A stretch of 64,000 bases of DNA. Source: Egaibacter danicus (GTDB lineage: Bacteria > Pseudomonadota > Gammaproteobacteria > Burkholderiales > Burkholderiaceae_C). Each line of letters starts with the position of its first letter. Position 1 is the first letter of the stretch. Shown one piece after another: positions 1 through 8,760 of this stretch. The translations under genes and the position numbers were made by a program. The stretch is taken from assembly GCA_016707075.1 (NCBI GenBank), contig JADJII010000011.1, positions 1 through 64,000 of the forward strand, given 5' to 3'. The notes under the pieces are model-generated. The model saw only the letters and a program-made list of their open reading frames with translations. It had not been told where the DNA came from and ran no database searches.

Positions 1-837
1 CACCATCTCCAGACACTTGTTGGAGTAGCCCCACTCGTTGTCATACCAGGCCACCACCTTCACGAAGGTGCCGTCCAGTGCGATGGAAGCATCGGCATCA
101 AACACGCTGGTGCAGGTCTCGCCACGGAAGTCGGTGGCTACTACCTTGTCTTCGGTATAACCGAGCACGCCTTTCAAGGCGCCCTGGCTCTGGGCTTTCA
201 TCTCGGCACAGATTTCTGCCAGCGTGGCAGGGCTGTTGAGTTCGCAGGTCAGGTCCACGACCGAGACGTCGCTGGTGGGCACCCGGAAGCTCATGCCGGT
301 GAGCTTTTTGTTGAGTTCAGGGATGACCACACCCACGGCTTTGGCGGCACCGGTGCTGCTGGGGATGATGTTTTCCAGGATGCCGCGGCCACCGCGCCAG
401 TCTTTGTTGCTCGGGCCGTCCACGGTTTTCTGGGTGGCGGTGGCGGCGTGCACGGTGGTCATGAGGCCACGTTTGATGCCCCATTTGTCGTGCATGACCT
501 TGGCCAGGTGTTTTTCACCGGAGGCTTTGTCCAGGAAGAGGCCGGTGGCTTCCAGCACGATGTCAGCGCCTACTTCGTTCCATTTGAGGGCAGCGGGGTC
601 ACGCTCTTGGGTCAGGCGGATTTTCTTGCCGTTGACGATGAGGGTGTTGCCTTCTACGGCGATGCTGCCTTTGAAGCGGCCGTGCACGCTGTCGTACTGG
701 AGCATGTAGGCCAGGTAGTCGGGTTCGAGCAGGTCGTTGATGCCGACGACTTCGATGTCCGCAAAGTTCTGGACCGCTGCGCGCAGCACGTTGCGCCCGA
801 TTCGGCCGAAGCCGTTGATGCCTAGTTTGATCGCCAT
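1..837 (-). CDS. gap: glyceraldehyde-3-phosphate dehydrogenase, 3' end cut, catalytic segment missing
   Basis: Glycolytic GAPDH (glyceraldehyde-3-phosphate + NAD + phosphate to 1,3-bisphosphoglycerate). The N-terminus reads MAIKLGINGFGRIGRNVL with the Rossmann GxGRxGR motif. Later blocks TVHAATATQKTVDGPS, GGRGILENIIPSSTGAAKAV and WYDNEWGYS are typical, so the catalytic His region is present. The frame runs from EKHL (about 505-519) straight into AKVMHDKWGIK (about 472-504). The roughly 47 residues that normally lie between, including the NASCTTN motif with the nucleophilic cysteine, are absent without a frame change. Only a few C-terminal residues are missing at the window edge. The gene lies 66 nt downstream of tkt and is probably co-transcribed with it. 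As read the protein should be catalytically dead; an assembly collapse is the alternative. Confidence 0.9.
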   Translation of the reverse strand, partial: MAIKLGINGFGRIGRNVLRAAVQNFADIEVVGINDLLEPDYLAYMLQYDSVHGRFKGSIAVEGNTLIVNGKKIRLTQERDPAALKWNEVGADIVLEATGLFLDKASGEKHLAKVMHDKWGIKRGLMTTVHAATATQKTVDGPSNKDWRGGRGILENIIPSSTGAAKAVGVVIPELNKKLTGMSFRVPTSDVSVVDLTCELNSPATLAEICAEMKAQSQGALKGVLGYTEDKVVATDFRGETCTSVFDADASIALDGTFVKVVAWYDNEWGYSNKCLEMV

Positions 838-903
838 TTTCTTTCTCCTAAAAAATGAAACCCCGAAATCCGCTCACTCAGCCTGAACGGTACTGCTTGT
901 GAT

Positions 904-2973
904 CTATTTGCCCAAAACCTTTTGCACGGTATCGGCCACATTCTCGGGCGTGAACCCGAAATGCTTGAACAACACCGGGGCCGGGGCGGATTCACCATAG
1001 GTGTCGATGCCCACCACGGCGGCGCAGCCGTATTTCCACCAGCCGTCCGTCACACCCATCTCGACTGCCACTCGGGGAATGCCGGCGGGCAGCACGACGC
1101 TCTTGTAGGCGGCACTTTGTTTGTCAAACGTGGTGTTGCTGGGCATGGAGACCACGCGCACCGCGATCTTGCGGGCAGCCAGCAGCTCCTGCGCCTTCAG
1201 GGCCAGTTGCACTTCCGAACCGGTGGCGATGATGACGGCTTGCGCCTTTTTCTTCAGGCCCACTTCAGATGGCTCGGCCAGCACGTAAGCGCCTTTGCTG
1301 ATGGCGTCCAGACCATAGGCGTCAACAGCGGCGTCTGTTGCGGCGTCGGACTCGCCCTTGGGCGCGTAGCTGATGTTCTGGCGGCTGAGCAGCAGCGCCG
1401 TGGGTTTGGATTGGTTGGCCAGCGCCACCGTCCAGGCCACGGCGGTTTCAGCCGTGTCGCCCGGACGCCAGACGTCCAGATTCGGAATCAGCCGCAGTGA
1501 AGCGGCGTGCTCGACCGACTGGTGTGTGGGGCCATCTTCGCCCAGACCGATGCTGTCGTGCGTGAACACATGAATGACGCGCAGCTTCATCAGCGCCGCC
1601 ATGCGGATCGCGTTGCGGCTGTAGTCGCTGAAGGTCAGGAACGTGCCGCCGTAAGGAATGTAGCCGCCATGCAGCGCAATACCGTTCATGATGGCGGCCA
1701 TGCCGAATTCGCGCACGCCGTAGTTGATGTGGCGGCCACCCTTGCCCTCAGGCGTTTGCACCACGTCACCGGCCAGGTCAAAGCGCAGGCTCGGCGTGGA
1801 TTTGGTGTTGGTCAGGTTGGAGCCGGTCAGGTCGGCCGAGCCACCCAGCATCTCCGGCAGGGCTGCGGTGAACGACTCCAGCGCCAGTTGTGATGCCTTG
1901 CGGCTGGCAACCGTTTCGGCCTTGGTGTGGGCCGCAATGACCGTGTCCACAGCGGTCTGTGCAAAGTTTTTCGGCAGCTCGCCCTTCATGCGGCGCACCA
2001 GCTCCTTGGCCAGATCGGGGTGGGCAGCCTTGTACGCGGCGAACTTGTCGTTCCACGTTTTTTCGGCGGCAGCTCCAGCGGCTTTGGCATCCCAATCGGC
2101 ATACACGTCTTGCGGAATGACGAAGGGCGCGTGGTTCCAGCCCAGCGCTTCGCGGGTGAGCTTGATCTCTTCAGCACCGAGTGGCTCGCCGTGGGCCTTG
2201 GCGGTGTTGGCACGGTTGGGGCTGCCTTTGCCGATGGCCGTTTTGCAGATGATCAGCGTGGGGCGCTCGGCGCTGTTTTTGGCGTCGGCAATGGCGCGCG
2301 ACACGGCAGCGGCGTCCTGACCGTCGATGGGGCCGATGACGTTCCAGCCGTAGGCCACAAAACGCAGCGAGGTCTGGTCAATGAACCAGGGCGCCACGTT
2401 GCCGTCAATGGAAATACCGTTGTCGTCATACAGCGCGATCAGCTTGTTGAGCTTCCATGCGCCCGCCAGCGCGGCGGCTTCGTGGCTGATGCCTTCCATC
2501 AGGCAGCCGTCGCCCATGAACACATAGGTGTTGTGGTTGACGACCTCATGCCCTTTTTGGTTGAACTCTTTGGCCAGCAGCTTCTCGGCCAGTGCCATGC
2601 CCACCGCATTGGTGATGCCCTGGCCCAGCGGGCCGGTGGTGGTCTCCACGCCGGGGGTGTGGCCCACTTCGGGGTGACCTGCGGTCTTGCTGTGCAGCTG
2701 GCGGAAGTTTTTCAGCTCGCTCATCGGCAGCTTGTAGCCGGTGAGGTGCAGCACGGAATAAATGAGCATGGACGCATGGCCATTGCTCAAGACAAAGCGG
2801 TCGCGGTCAAACCAGTTCGGGTTAGCCGGGTTGTGCTTAAGATGGGAGCCCCACAGCGCAACGGCCATGTCGGCCATGCCCATGGGCGCGCCGGGGTGGC
2901 CCGAGTTGGCTTGTTGGACCGCGTCCATTGCGAGTGCGCGAATCGCGTTCGCCATTGTTTGAGTGTTGGCCAT
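904..2973 (-). CDS. tkt: transketolase
   Basis: Thiamine-diphosphate transketolase of the pentose phosphate and Calvin pathways, 689 aa, the usual length. The start at MANTQTMANAIRALAMDAV fits the family; the longer open frame upstream is non-coding. Visible motifs are SGHPGAPMGMADMAVALW near the N-terminus, the TPP-binding GDGCLMEGISHEAAALAG with the downstream DDN, the pyrimidine-domain segment GVREFGMAAIMNG, and HDSIGLGEDGPTHQ around the catalytic histidine region. The C-terminal domain ends FGFTPENVADTVQKVLGK. It sits directly upstream of gap on the same strand, a frequent carbon-metabolism pair in Burkholderiales. No lesion seen. Confidence 0.97.
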   Translation of the reverse strand: MANTQTMANAIRALAMDAVQQANSGHPGAPMGMADMAVALWGSHLKHNPANPNWFDRDRFVLSNGHASMLIYSVLHLTGYKLPMSELKNFRQLHSKTAGHPEVGHTPGVETTTGPLGQGITNAVGMALAEKLLAKEFNQKGHEVVNHNTYVFMGDGCLMEGISHEAAALAGAWKLNKLIALYDDNGISIDGNVAPWFIDQTSLRFVAYGWNVIGPIDGQDAAAVSRAIADAKNSAERPTLIICKTAIGKGSPNRANTAKAHGEPLGAEEIKLTREALGWNHAPFVIPQDVYADWDAKAAGAAAEKTWNDKFAAYKAAHPDLAKELVRRMKGELPKNFAQTAVDTVIAAHTKAETVASRKASQLALESFTAALPEMLGGSADLTGSNLTNTKSTPSLRFDLAGDVVQTPEGKGGRHINYGVREFGMAAIMNGIALHGGYIPYGGTFLTFSDYSRNAIRMAALMKLRVIHVFTHDSIGLGEDGPTHQSVEHAASLRLIPNLDVWRPGDTAETAVAWTVALANQSKPTALLLSRQNISYAPKGESDAATDAAVDAYGLDAISKGAYVLAEPSEVGLKKKAQAVIIATGSEVQLALKAQELLAARKIAVRVVSMPSNTTFDKQSAAYKSVVLPAGIPRVAVEMGVTDGWWKYGCAAVVGIDTYGESAPAPVLFKHFGFTPENVADTVQKVLGK

Positions 2974-3062
2974 CGAAGGGGTTTTCCGGGGGATTGGGGT
3001 TGGAGATAGGGGGAAACCCGGTATTTTACCGACGCGCCAGCGGGCCCGGCGGATTGTTCTGG

Positions 3063-3680
3063 TTACGGCGCTGTCCGGATGCCAACGGCGGCGGCATAGG
3101 CGCTGCGCGTCTCGGGCGCAACGGAGGCCAGCACCTGCGCATACGAGGTTTTGTGTCGAACCTGCAGGCGGGCCGAGGCCACGGTTCTGGATTTGCAAAA
3201 CCAGTGGCAGGTGTGCTGCATCAGAAACAGCTCGGCCGAGAGTGTGTAGGCCTTGTCCCTGGGGCTGCGGTTCTGACTGTTTTGCGCGGCCTGCGTGATG
3301 CCCTGCGCATGGATGGCAAAGACCTTGCGTGCATCAAATGTGGCGGCTGGAAACAGTTTGTCGGCGTAGGGCAGGGCGATGGGCAGCGTGCTCACCCGCG
3401 CCTGAAGCGCATCCACTTTGGCAAATCCGTCAGCGAAGCGGTTGAACTGCTCAGCAAGTTTTTCTTCCGAGCTCGCCAGCAGGTTCCAGACCTGCGCGCG
3501 CCGTTCAGGGTCGTTTTCGCCCAGTGCGCGCAAATACCCCTCGGTCAGGGTTTCCATCAGCTTTTCGATCTGGTACTGGCTGAGGTGCTGGCCCAGCAAC
3601 GCAATGCGCCCGCGCTCGTCGCGCGATTTGAGAAAAAAGACGCCAACGGCCATCACGAGAAAGGGAAAAAGCAGTTCCAT
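3063..3680 (-). CDS. conserved membrane-anchored protein of unknown function
   Basis: 205 aa. I chose the start MELLFPFLVMAVGVFFLKS, which gives a single N-terminal transmembrane helix (residues 1-17) followed by charged residues. The rest is soluble and mainly helical, with charged stretches such as SSEEKLAEQFNRFADGF that could form a coiled coil. Two cysteines lie in a C-terminal segment (HTCHWFCKS). It is the first gene upstream of tkt on the same strand, 89 nt away, and may share transcripts with tkt-gap. I do not recognise a functional family. The longer open frame upstream (to 3746) lacks plausible start signals. Confidence 0.7.
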   Translation of the reverse strand: MELLFPFLVMAVGVFFLKSRDERGRIALLGQHLSQYQIEKLMETLTEGYLRALGENDPERRAQVWNLLASSEEKLAEQFNRFADGFAKVDALQARVSTLPIALPYADKLFPAATFDARKVFAIHAQGITQAAQNSQNRSPRDKAYTLSAELFLMQHTCHWFCKSRTVASARLQVRHKTSYAQVLASVAPETRSAYAAAVGIRTAP

Positions 3681-3813
3681 GGTGGGGCCCAGTGTAGCCA
3701 GCGCCCCTGGCCGCGCAGCCGCCGCGCAGCCGGCCGGGCTCGGCAAATCGCTAAACTGCGGCGAGTCACTTCATCAGCCCTTACACCACAGCCACCCCGC
3801 AGCCACCCCGCTC

Positions 3814-4620
3814 ATGCACCCCTCACCCATCAAAGCCATGATTCTGGCCGCCGGCCGCGGCGAGCGCATGCGCCCGCTGACTGACAGCTGCCCCAAGCCC
3901 CTGCTGGAAGTGCATGGCAAACCGCTGATGCAGTGGCCAATGGAAGCGCTGGCGCGTGGCGGGTTCATTCAACTGGTGGTGAACACGGCGTGGCTGGGAG
4001 ACCAGATTTCAGCCCGTTTTGGTAGTGTCTTTGGCCTGCAGCCCTAATCGGGTATGCGTGAGATGCTATCAAATTCAGAGCATGCTGCAGGGTCACTGCA
4101 GATCACCTATTCCCACGAAGGCGTCGATTTTGGCGGCGCGCTAGAGACGGCTGGCGGCATTGTGCGCGCGCTGCCGCACTTGGGTGACGTGTTCTGGCTG
4201 CTGGCAGGGGATGTGTTTGTGCCGGACTTCGTGTTTTCGCAAGCAGCGGTGGAGCGCTTTGCGGCCAGCGGCAAGCTGGCGCACATCTGGCTGGTGCCCA
4301 ACCCCGAGCACAACCTCAAGGGCGATTTTGGCCTTTCACCCGACGGGCTGGCGCTGAATGTACCTGAGGGCGACGCAACGCCCAAACACACTTACAGCAC
4401 CATCGGCCTGTACCGCAGCGCCCTGTTCGCGCCGCCCTACTGCAGCATGCCCGCCGGCAACCCGGCTGGCGTCAAAGCCCCGCTGGCGCCGCTGCTGCGC
4501 GCGGCGATGGACCAGGGACTGGTCTCCGCTGAACGGTATGAAGGGGCTTGGACCGACGTGGGCACACCCGCGCGGCTTCAGTGGTTAAATCAGACTTCTC
4601 TGCACGCCATCCGAAGCTGA
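3814..4620 (+). pseudogene. murU: MurU-like sugar-1-phosphate nucleotidyltransferase, interrupted by a repeat carrying a stop codon
   Basis: The first part (77 codons) starts MHPSPIKAMILAAGRGERMR, the nucleotidyltransferase signature (LAAGxGxR), followed by PLTDSCPKPLLEVHGKPL. It stops at TAA 4045-4047. The same reading frame resumes from ATG 4054 and carries YSHEG...ALETAGGIVRALP, the LLAGDVFVPDF metal-binding Asp motif, and a C-terminus ending WTDVGTPARLQWLNQ. The junction, 4030-4084, is a copy of the dispersed repeat found elsewhere in the window, so the likely cause is insertion of that element. MurU (UTP or GTP dependent) acts after AmgK in MurNAc recycling, and an amgK homologue lies at 36743. 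The 5' end is 18 nt from pepP. Readthrough or reinitiation at 4054 cannot be excluded. Confidence 0.8.
4030..4084 (-). repeat. dispersed repeat copy A (inside the murU-like gene)
   Basis: The minus strand reads GCTCTGAATTTGATAGCAT then CTCACGCATACCCGATTAGG then GCTGCAGGCCAAA. This aligns without gaps to copy B (9763-9818) at conserved blocks TTTGATAGC, GCGCAT/ACGCAT, AGGGCT and AGGCCAA. This copy brings an in-frame TAA into the coding frame. Confidence 0.8.
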
Positions 4621-4638
4621 AACAGTGAACATCCGCTC

Positions 4639-6045
4639 ATGAACACCTCCATGAACCTTTCCATTTACGCCCGACGCCGTGCCGCCCTCGCCGCCAAAAT
4701 GGGTAAAGACGGCGTCGCCATCATCCCCACGTCGCCCGAGCAGCCGCGCAACCGCGACAACGACTTTTTATTCCGCGCCGACAGCTACTTCTATTACCTG
4801 ACGGGCTTCAAGGAGCCCAACGCCACGCTGGTCGTTTCGGGCGATGGCCCCAGTGGACCCACTTGCACGCTGTTTTGCGCCCCGAAAGATATGGAGCGCG
4901 AAATCTGGGACGGCTTCCGCCTGGGCCCTGTTGCCGCACCGGAAGTGCTGGGTGTGGATGCCGCGTTCTCCAGCACAGAACTGGATGCGCAGGCGCCCAA
5001 ACTGCTGGATAACCGCGGCGTGGTCTGGTACCCGTTTGCCACGCACCGCGGACTGGAAACCAAAGTGGATGGCTGGCTGAACAGCCTGCGCGCCCGTGTG
5101 CGCTTTGGGGCGATGTGCCCGGACCAGCAGCGCGACCTGTGCGGCATTCTGGACGAGATGCGCCTGGTCAAGGACGCCAGCGAGCAGGACACCATGCGCC
5201 GCGCCGCACAGATCAGCGCGGGTGCGCACATTCGCGCGATGCAGCTGTCTGCAAGAATGCTGCGCGAAGGCAAACAGGTGCGTGAATACCATCTGGATGC
5301 CGAGCTGCTGCACGAATTTCGCCTGCAGGGCTCGCAATCTGTGGCTTATGGTTCCATCGTGGCCGCCGGCGCCAACGCCTGCGTGCTGCACTACCGGGCC
5401 GACGACGCGCCGGTGCGCGATGGCGAGCTGGTACTGATCGACGCGGGCTGCGAGCTCGATGGTTATGCCAGCGACATCACCCGCACCTTTCCGGCCAATG
5501 GCAAATTCACCGGCCCGCAGCGTGCGCTGTATGACCTGGTGGTGGCCTCGCAGGAAGCCGCCGTGGCAATCACGAAGCCGGGCGCCCGCTTCACCGACCC
5601 GCATGAAGCCAGCGTGAAAGTGCTGGCGCAAGGCATGCTCGACCTGGGCCTGCTGGACAAAAACAAGGTGGGGAGCCTGGACGACGTGATTGAAAAACGC
5701 GCGTACTTCCAGTTCTACATGCACCGCACCGGCCACTGGCTGGGCATGGACGTGCACGACTGCGGTGGTTATCTGGAACCGGGCGAGCTCGGCAAAACCA
5801 CCGAACGCAAAGACGCCGTCACGGGAGAAGTCATCATCAACCGCCCGGCGCGCATCCTGCGACCCGGCATGGTGCTGACGGTGGAGCCCGGCATCTACGT
5901 GCGCCCCGCAGACGGCGTGCCCGAGAAATTCCACAACATCGGCATCCGCATCGAAGACGACGCCATCGTGACGGAGACCGGCTGTGAACTGATCAGCCGC
6001 GGCGTGCCGGTGAAGGCCGACGAGATTGAGGCCTTGATGCGTTAA
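4639..6045 (+). CDS. pepP: Xaa-Pro aminopeptidase (aminopeptidase P)
   Basis: M24 family metallopeptidase that removes N-terminal residues preceding proline, cytosolic, 468 aa as in the PepP subfamily. The N-terminal creatinase-type domain includes FRADSYFYYLTGFKEPNA. The C-terminal pita-bread domain supplies the two-metal site: LIDAGCELDGYASDITRTFP gives the two Asp ligands, TGHWLGMDVHDCGGY the His, TVEPGIYV and IGIRIEDD the two Glu. Starts at 4639 or 4651 (MNLS) are both possible. It is 18 nt after the broken murU-like gene, consistent with one operon. Its stop overlaps the stop of the convergent MFS gene at 6042-6045. Confidence 0.95.
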   Translation: MNTSMNLSIYARRRAALAAKMGKDGVAIIPTSPEQPRNRDNDFLFRADSYFYYLTGFKEPNATLVVSGDGPSGPTCTLFCAPKDMEREIWDGFRLGPVAAPEVLGVDAAFSSTELDAQAPKLLDNRGVVWYPFATHRGLETKVDGWLNSLRARVRFGAMCPDQQRDLCGILDEMRLVKDASEQDTMRRAAQISAGAHIRAMQLSARMLREGKQVREYHLDAELLHEFRLQGSQSVAYGSIVAAGANACVLHYRADDAPVRDGELVLIDAGCELDGYASDITRTFPANGKFTGPQRALYDLVVASQEAAVAITKPGARFTDPHEASVKVLAQGMLDLGLLDKNKVGSLDDVIEKRAYFQFYMHRTGHWLGMDVHDCGGYLEPGELGKTTERKDAVTGEVIINRPARILRPGMVLTVEPGIYVRPADGVPEKFHNIGIRIEDDAIVTETGCELISRGVPVKADEIEALMR

Positions 6046-7220
6046 CTGAAGCGTGCGGGCCTCATAAACCAGAACACAATAATCGCTACAAGCGACAAGC
6101 CTGCAGCCAGCCCCAGCGCCAGACCGGGCGACACTGTCCACAGCGCGCCGGCCACCAGCGAAGCCGGAAGGTAGAGCACCCCGGTTACAAAGTTGTACAC
6201 GCCCACAGCCGTGGCACGACGCTCGGGCTCCAGATCGGCAATGAAAGCCTTGCTTTGTGACTCGTCGATGGAATAGAAAAAACCATAGAACGCGAACGCC
6301 ACAATGATTTCCCAGCGACTGGTGGTAAATACCAATCCCAGATTGATGAGCCCATACAGCGTATAGCCCAGCACGATGATGCGGCTGCGGCCCACGCGGT
6401 CGCCCAGCTTGCCTACCAGCGGCGCGGCCATCACGCAGGTGGTGTTGAACAGGGCGTAGAGCAGCACAATCTGCGCCACGCTGAAACCTGCATCGTGCGC
6501 CTTCAGCAACAAAAACCCCAGACTGAAGTAAGCCAGTGCAAAAATGCCGGCTGGCAACAGAAAGCGTTTGAAAGCCGGGCTCAGGGCCTGCCAGTTCTGG
6601 CTGATGCTTTCACGCTCATGCGGCGCACCGGGCTGGTCCGTGATGCGTGTCAACACCAGCACACTGATCACCGCCGGAACAAACGCCACCCAGAACAGGG
6701 TCTGGTAGGTTTGCGCGGACTCACCCAGCCATGACAGCAGCCCGTACGCAACCAGTGGCCCCACCACCGCGCCGGCCTTGTCCAGCGCCTTGTGCACACC
6801 AAACGCATAGCCACGTGTGGCCTGTCCGGCGATGGACGACAGCCAGGCGTCGCGCGGCGGCCCGCGAAAGCCCTTGCCCAGCCGCTCGATCACACGGAAG
6901 ACGCTCAGGCCGGGAATGGAGTTGCTCACCAGCAGAATGGTTTTAGCCAGCGTGGAGAAACCATAACCTGCCATGACGAAGCCCTTGCGCTTGCCATTGC
7001 GGTCCGACAGCCAGCCGGCTAAGTAGTTCAGCGATGAGGCCGAAAAGTCTGCCAGCCCTTCGATCAATCCAAGCAACGCGCTGGACGCGCCCGCAACGGT
7101 GGTGAAAAAAACTGCGAACACGGCAAAAATCATTTCCGAACTGAGGTCGGTCAGAAAGCTGACCAGCCCCAGCTTGAGGACGTCGGGGTGGATTCGTGGT
7201 TCTTTCTCTTGGGTGATCAT
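6042..7220 (-). CDS. MFS transporter
   Basis: 392 aa, about 12 hydrophobic helices with the inter-helix 2-3 motif GWLSDRNGKRKG typical of the major facilitator superfamily and a second cytoplasmic loop GKLGDRVGRSR after the sixth pair. The N-terminus MITQEKEPRIHPDVLKLG is cytoplasmic. Substrate cannot be told from sequence; the closest general pattern is the drug/sugar-like MFS group found beside unrelated genes in this family. It is convergent with pepP (4-nt stop overlap) and divergent from the wax synthase gene. Confidence 0.85.
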   Translation of the reverse strand: MITQEKEPRIHPDVLKLGLVSFLTDLSSEMIFAVFAVFFTTVAGASSALLGLIEGLADFSASSLNYLAGWLSDRNGKRKGFVMAGYGFSTLAKTILLVSNSIPGLSVFRVIERLGKGFRGPPRDAWLSSIAGQATRGYAFGVHKALDKAGAVVGPLVAYGLLSWLGESAQTYQTLFWVAFVPAVISVLVLTRITDQPGAPHERESISQNWQALSPAFKRFLLPAGIFALAYFSLGFLLLKAHDAGFSVAQIVLLYALFNTTCVMAAPLVGKLGDRVGRSRIIVLGYTLYGLINLGLVFTTSRWEIIVAFAFYGFFYSIDESQSKAFIADLEPERRATAVGVYNFVTGVLYLPASLVAGALWTVSPGLALGLAAGLSLVAIIVFWFMRPARFS

Positions 7221-7306
7221 GCGGGTTGCTCGCCATCGCTTGGGCGTTCATGTTTACATGGCATCTGGAAAGGCGCAAGCTTGGCTGCCCAGGGGATGCA
7301 GCGCAC

Positions 7307-7320
7307 GTGACTTATGTCAA
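7307..7320. promoter_or_regulatory. FNR/CRP-type box, candidate
   Basis: GTGACTTATGTCAA, an inverted repeat TGAC-N4-GTCA close to the FNR/Anr consensus TTGAY-N4-RTCAA with one mismatch. It lies 46 nt upstream of the GTG start of the wax synthase gene and 87 nt upstream of the divergent MFS start. Confidence 0.35.
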
Positions 7321-7349
7321 AGACACTATTTGCGCAATGGCTAGCATTT

Positions 7350-7361
7350 CAAGAGGAGGTG
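7350..7361 (+). promoter_or_regulatory. strong Shine-Dalgarno for a GTG start
   Basis: The stretch AAGAGGAGGTGA precedes GTG at 7366; AGGAGG is about 7 nt away. This supports GTG 7366 rather than ATG 7381 as the start of the acyltransferase gene. Confidence 0.7.
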
Positions 7362-7365
7362 ACCT

Positions 7366-8760
7366 GTGACGATTCACGCGATGAGCCCGGTTGACGCCGC
7401 CTGGTACCACATGGACGGGCCCGCCAACCCTGCCGTGATAACCGGCATTTTGCTGACGAAGCGGCCACTTGACTTTGAGAAGGTGCGAGCGGTCTATCAG
7501 GAGCGGATCGTTCAGTTTGACCGGTTTCACCAGCGTGTGGTGGAACGCGGCTTCCCGCTGGCTACGCCGCACTGGGAGGACATGCCGCATTTCGACATTG
7601 ACCAGCACATGCATCACATTGCGCTGCCCGCGCCCCGCGATCAGGCCGCCCTGGGCACCCTGATCACTGATCTGGCAAGTACACCGCTGGACCACACGCA
7701 GCCGCTGTGGCAGGTGTATGTGGTCGATGGGGTAAACGGTGGCAGCGCCCTCATCATGCGCTGCCATCACTGCATCGCTGACGGAACGGGGATGCTGACG
7801 GTCCTGCAACGGCTGTACGACACCACGCCCGATGGCTCCAGGCCAAAGGTGCCTCAAAAGCAGGTTCCAAAGGCCAGCAAGTCCAAGCCGGCCAGCGCCG
7901 GGCTGTTTGCCAATGCTTTTGACACCATTGAAAGCGCCGCCCGCGATGCGCTGGCCGTGGCTGCATCGGCAGTGGATGTGGTCATGCATCCCCAGCAGGT
8001 CATTGACAAGGCGGCGCTGGTGCTCGGTGGGGCCGGCATGCTGTTGTCTGAATTGATCAAGCCGCCCGATCCGCAGTCCCCGCTCAAGGGTGAATTTGCA
8101 CTGAGAAAGCACGTCGCCTGGTCCAGACCGGTTGCCATCAAGGACATCAAGGCCATCGGCGTCCGTCATGGTGCCAAGGTGAACGATGTGCTGGTGGCCG
8201 CCATGACGGGGGCACTGCGCAAGTACCTGAAACAACGCGGCGTCGATGTGAACCACACCACCGTGCGCGCCATGGTGCCGGTTGATTTAAGGCCGCCTGA
8301 GCGGTTTGGTCAACTGGGCAATGAATTTGGGCTGGTCATCCTGGATCTGGCGGTGGCCAGTGCGCGGTCTGACCAGCGCCTGGCGCTCACGAAACTGCGG
8401 ATGGACGCACTCAAGCGATCGCCCGAGCCCGTGGCCATGCGGCTGCTGATGGACATTTTCGGGCGCGGGCCGAAAGCAGTGGAAGATGTGGCCAACCTGG
8501 TATTTGGCAGCAAAACCAGCGTGGTGATGACCAATGTGGCCGGCCCGCGCGAGACCCTGTATCTGGCTGGCGTGCCCATCGACCGCATGGTGTTCTGGGT
8601 GCCGCACCCGGGGCGTCAAATGGGCATGGGTATCAGTATCATGAGTTACCGGGGCATGGCCTCGCTGGCGGTGATCGCCGACGCGCGGCTGGTGCCTGAC
8701 CCGGAGGTGATCACCGACTTGTTCAACCAGGAATTTGAAACGCTGCTTGCCCGTTCATGA
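7366..8760 (+). CDS. WS/DGAT-type wax ester synthase / diacylglycerol acyltransferase
   Basis: 464 aa, the usual length for bifunctional bacterial WS/DGAT enzymes, which esterify acyl-CoA with fatty alcohols or diacylglycerol at the membrane face to make storage lipids. The catalytic HHxxxDG motif is HHCIADG at residues 134-140. The N-terminus MSPVDAAWYHMDGPANPAV and the C-terminal block NVAGPRETLYLAGVPI are family hallmarks (the latter is the usual NVPGP-like motif). A GTG start at 7366 follows a strong ribosome binding site. The stop overlaps the ATG of the patatin gene (ATGA), so the two are translationally coupled. Wax ester, triacylglycerol or another acyl acceptor cannot be distinguished from sequence. 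Confidence 0.92.
   Translation: MTIHAMSPVDAAWYHMDGPANPAVITGILLTKRPLDFEKVRAVYQERIVQFDRFHQRVVERGFPLATPHWEDMPHFDIDQHMHHIALPAPRDQAALGTLITDLASTPLDHTQPLWQVYVVDGVNGGSALIMRCHHCIADGTGMLTVLQRLYDTTPDGSRPKVPQKQVPKASKSKPASAGLFANAFDTIESAARDALAVAASAVDVVMHPQQVIDKAALVLGGAGMLLSELIKPPDPQSPLKGEFALRKHVAWSRPVAIKDIKAIGVRHGAKVNDVLVAAMTGALRKYLKQRGVDVNHTTVRAMVPVDLRPPERFGQLGNEFGLVILDLAVASARSDQRLALTKLRMDALKRSPEPVAMRLLMDIFGRGPKAVEDVANLVFGSKTSVVMTNVAGPRETLYLAGVPIDRMVFWVPHPGRQMGMGISIMSYRGMASLAVIADARLVPDPEVITDLFNQEFETLLARS

Noticed and set aside
448..825. Long plus-strand ORF opposite gap
   Set aside because: Antisense shadow of gap; the sequence has no recognisable protein pattern and the other strand matches GAPDH.
4768..6141. 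457-aa minus-strand ORF opposite pepP
   Set aside because: Shadow of pepP codon use; composition is rich in His/Val/Ala as expected for antisense.
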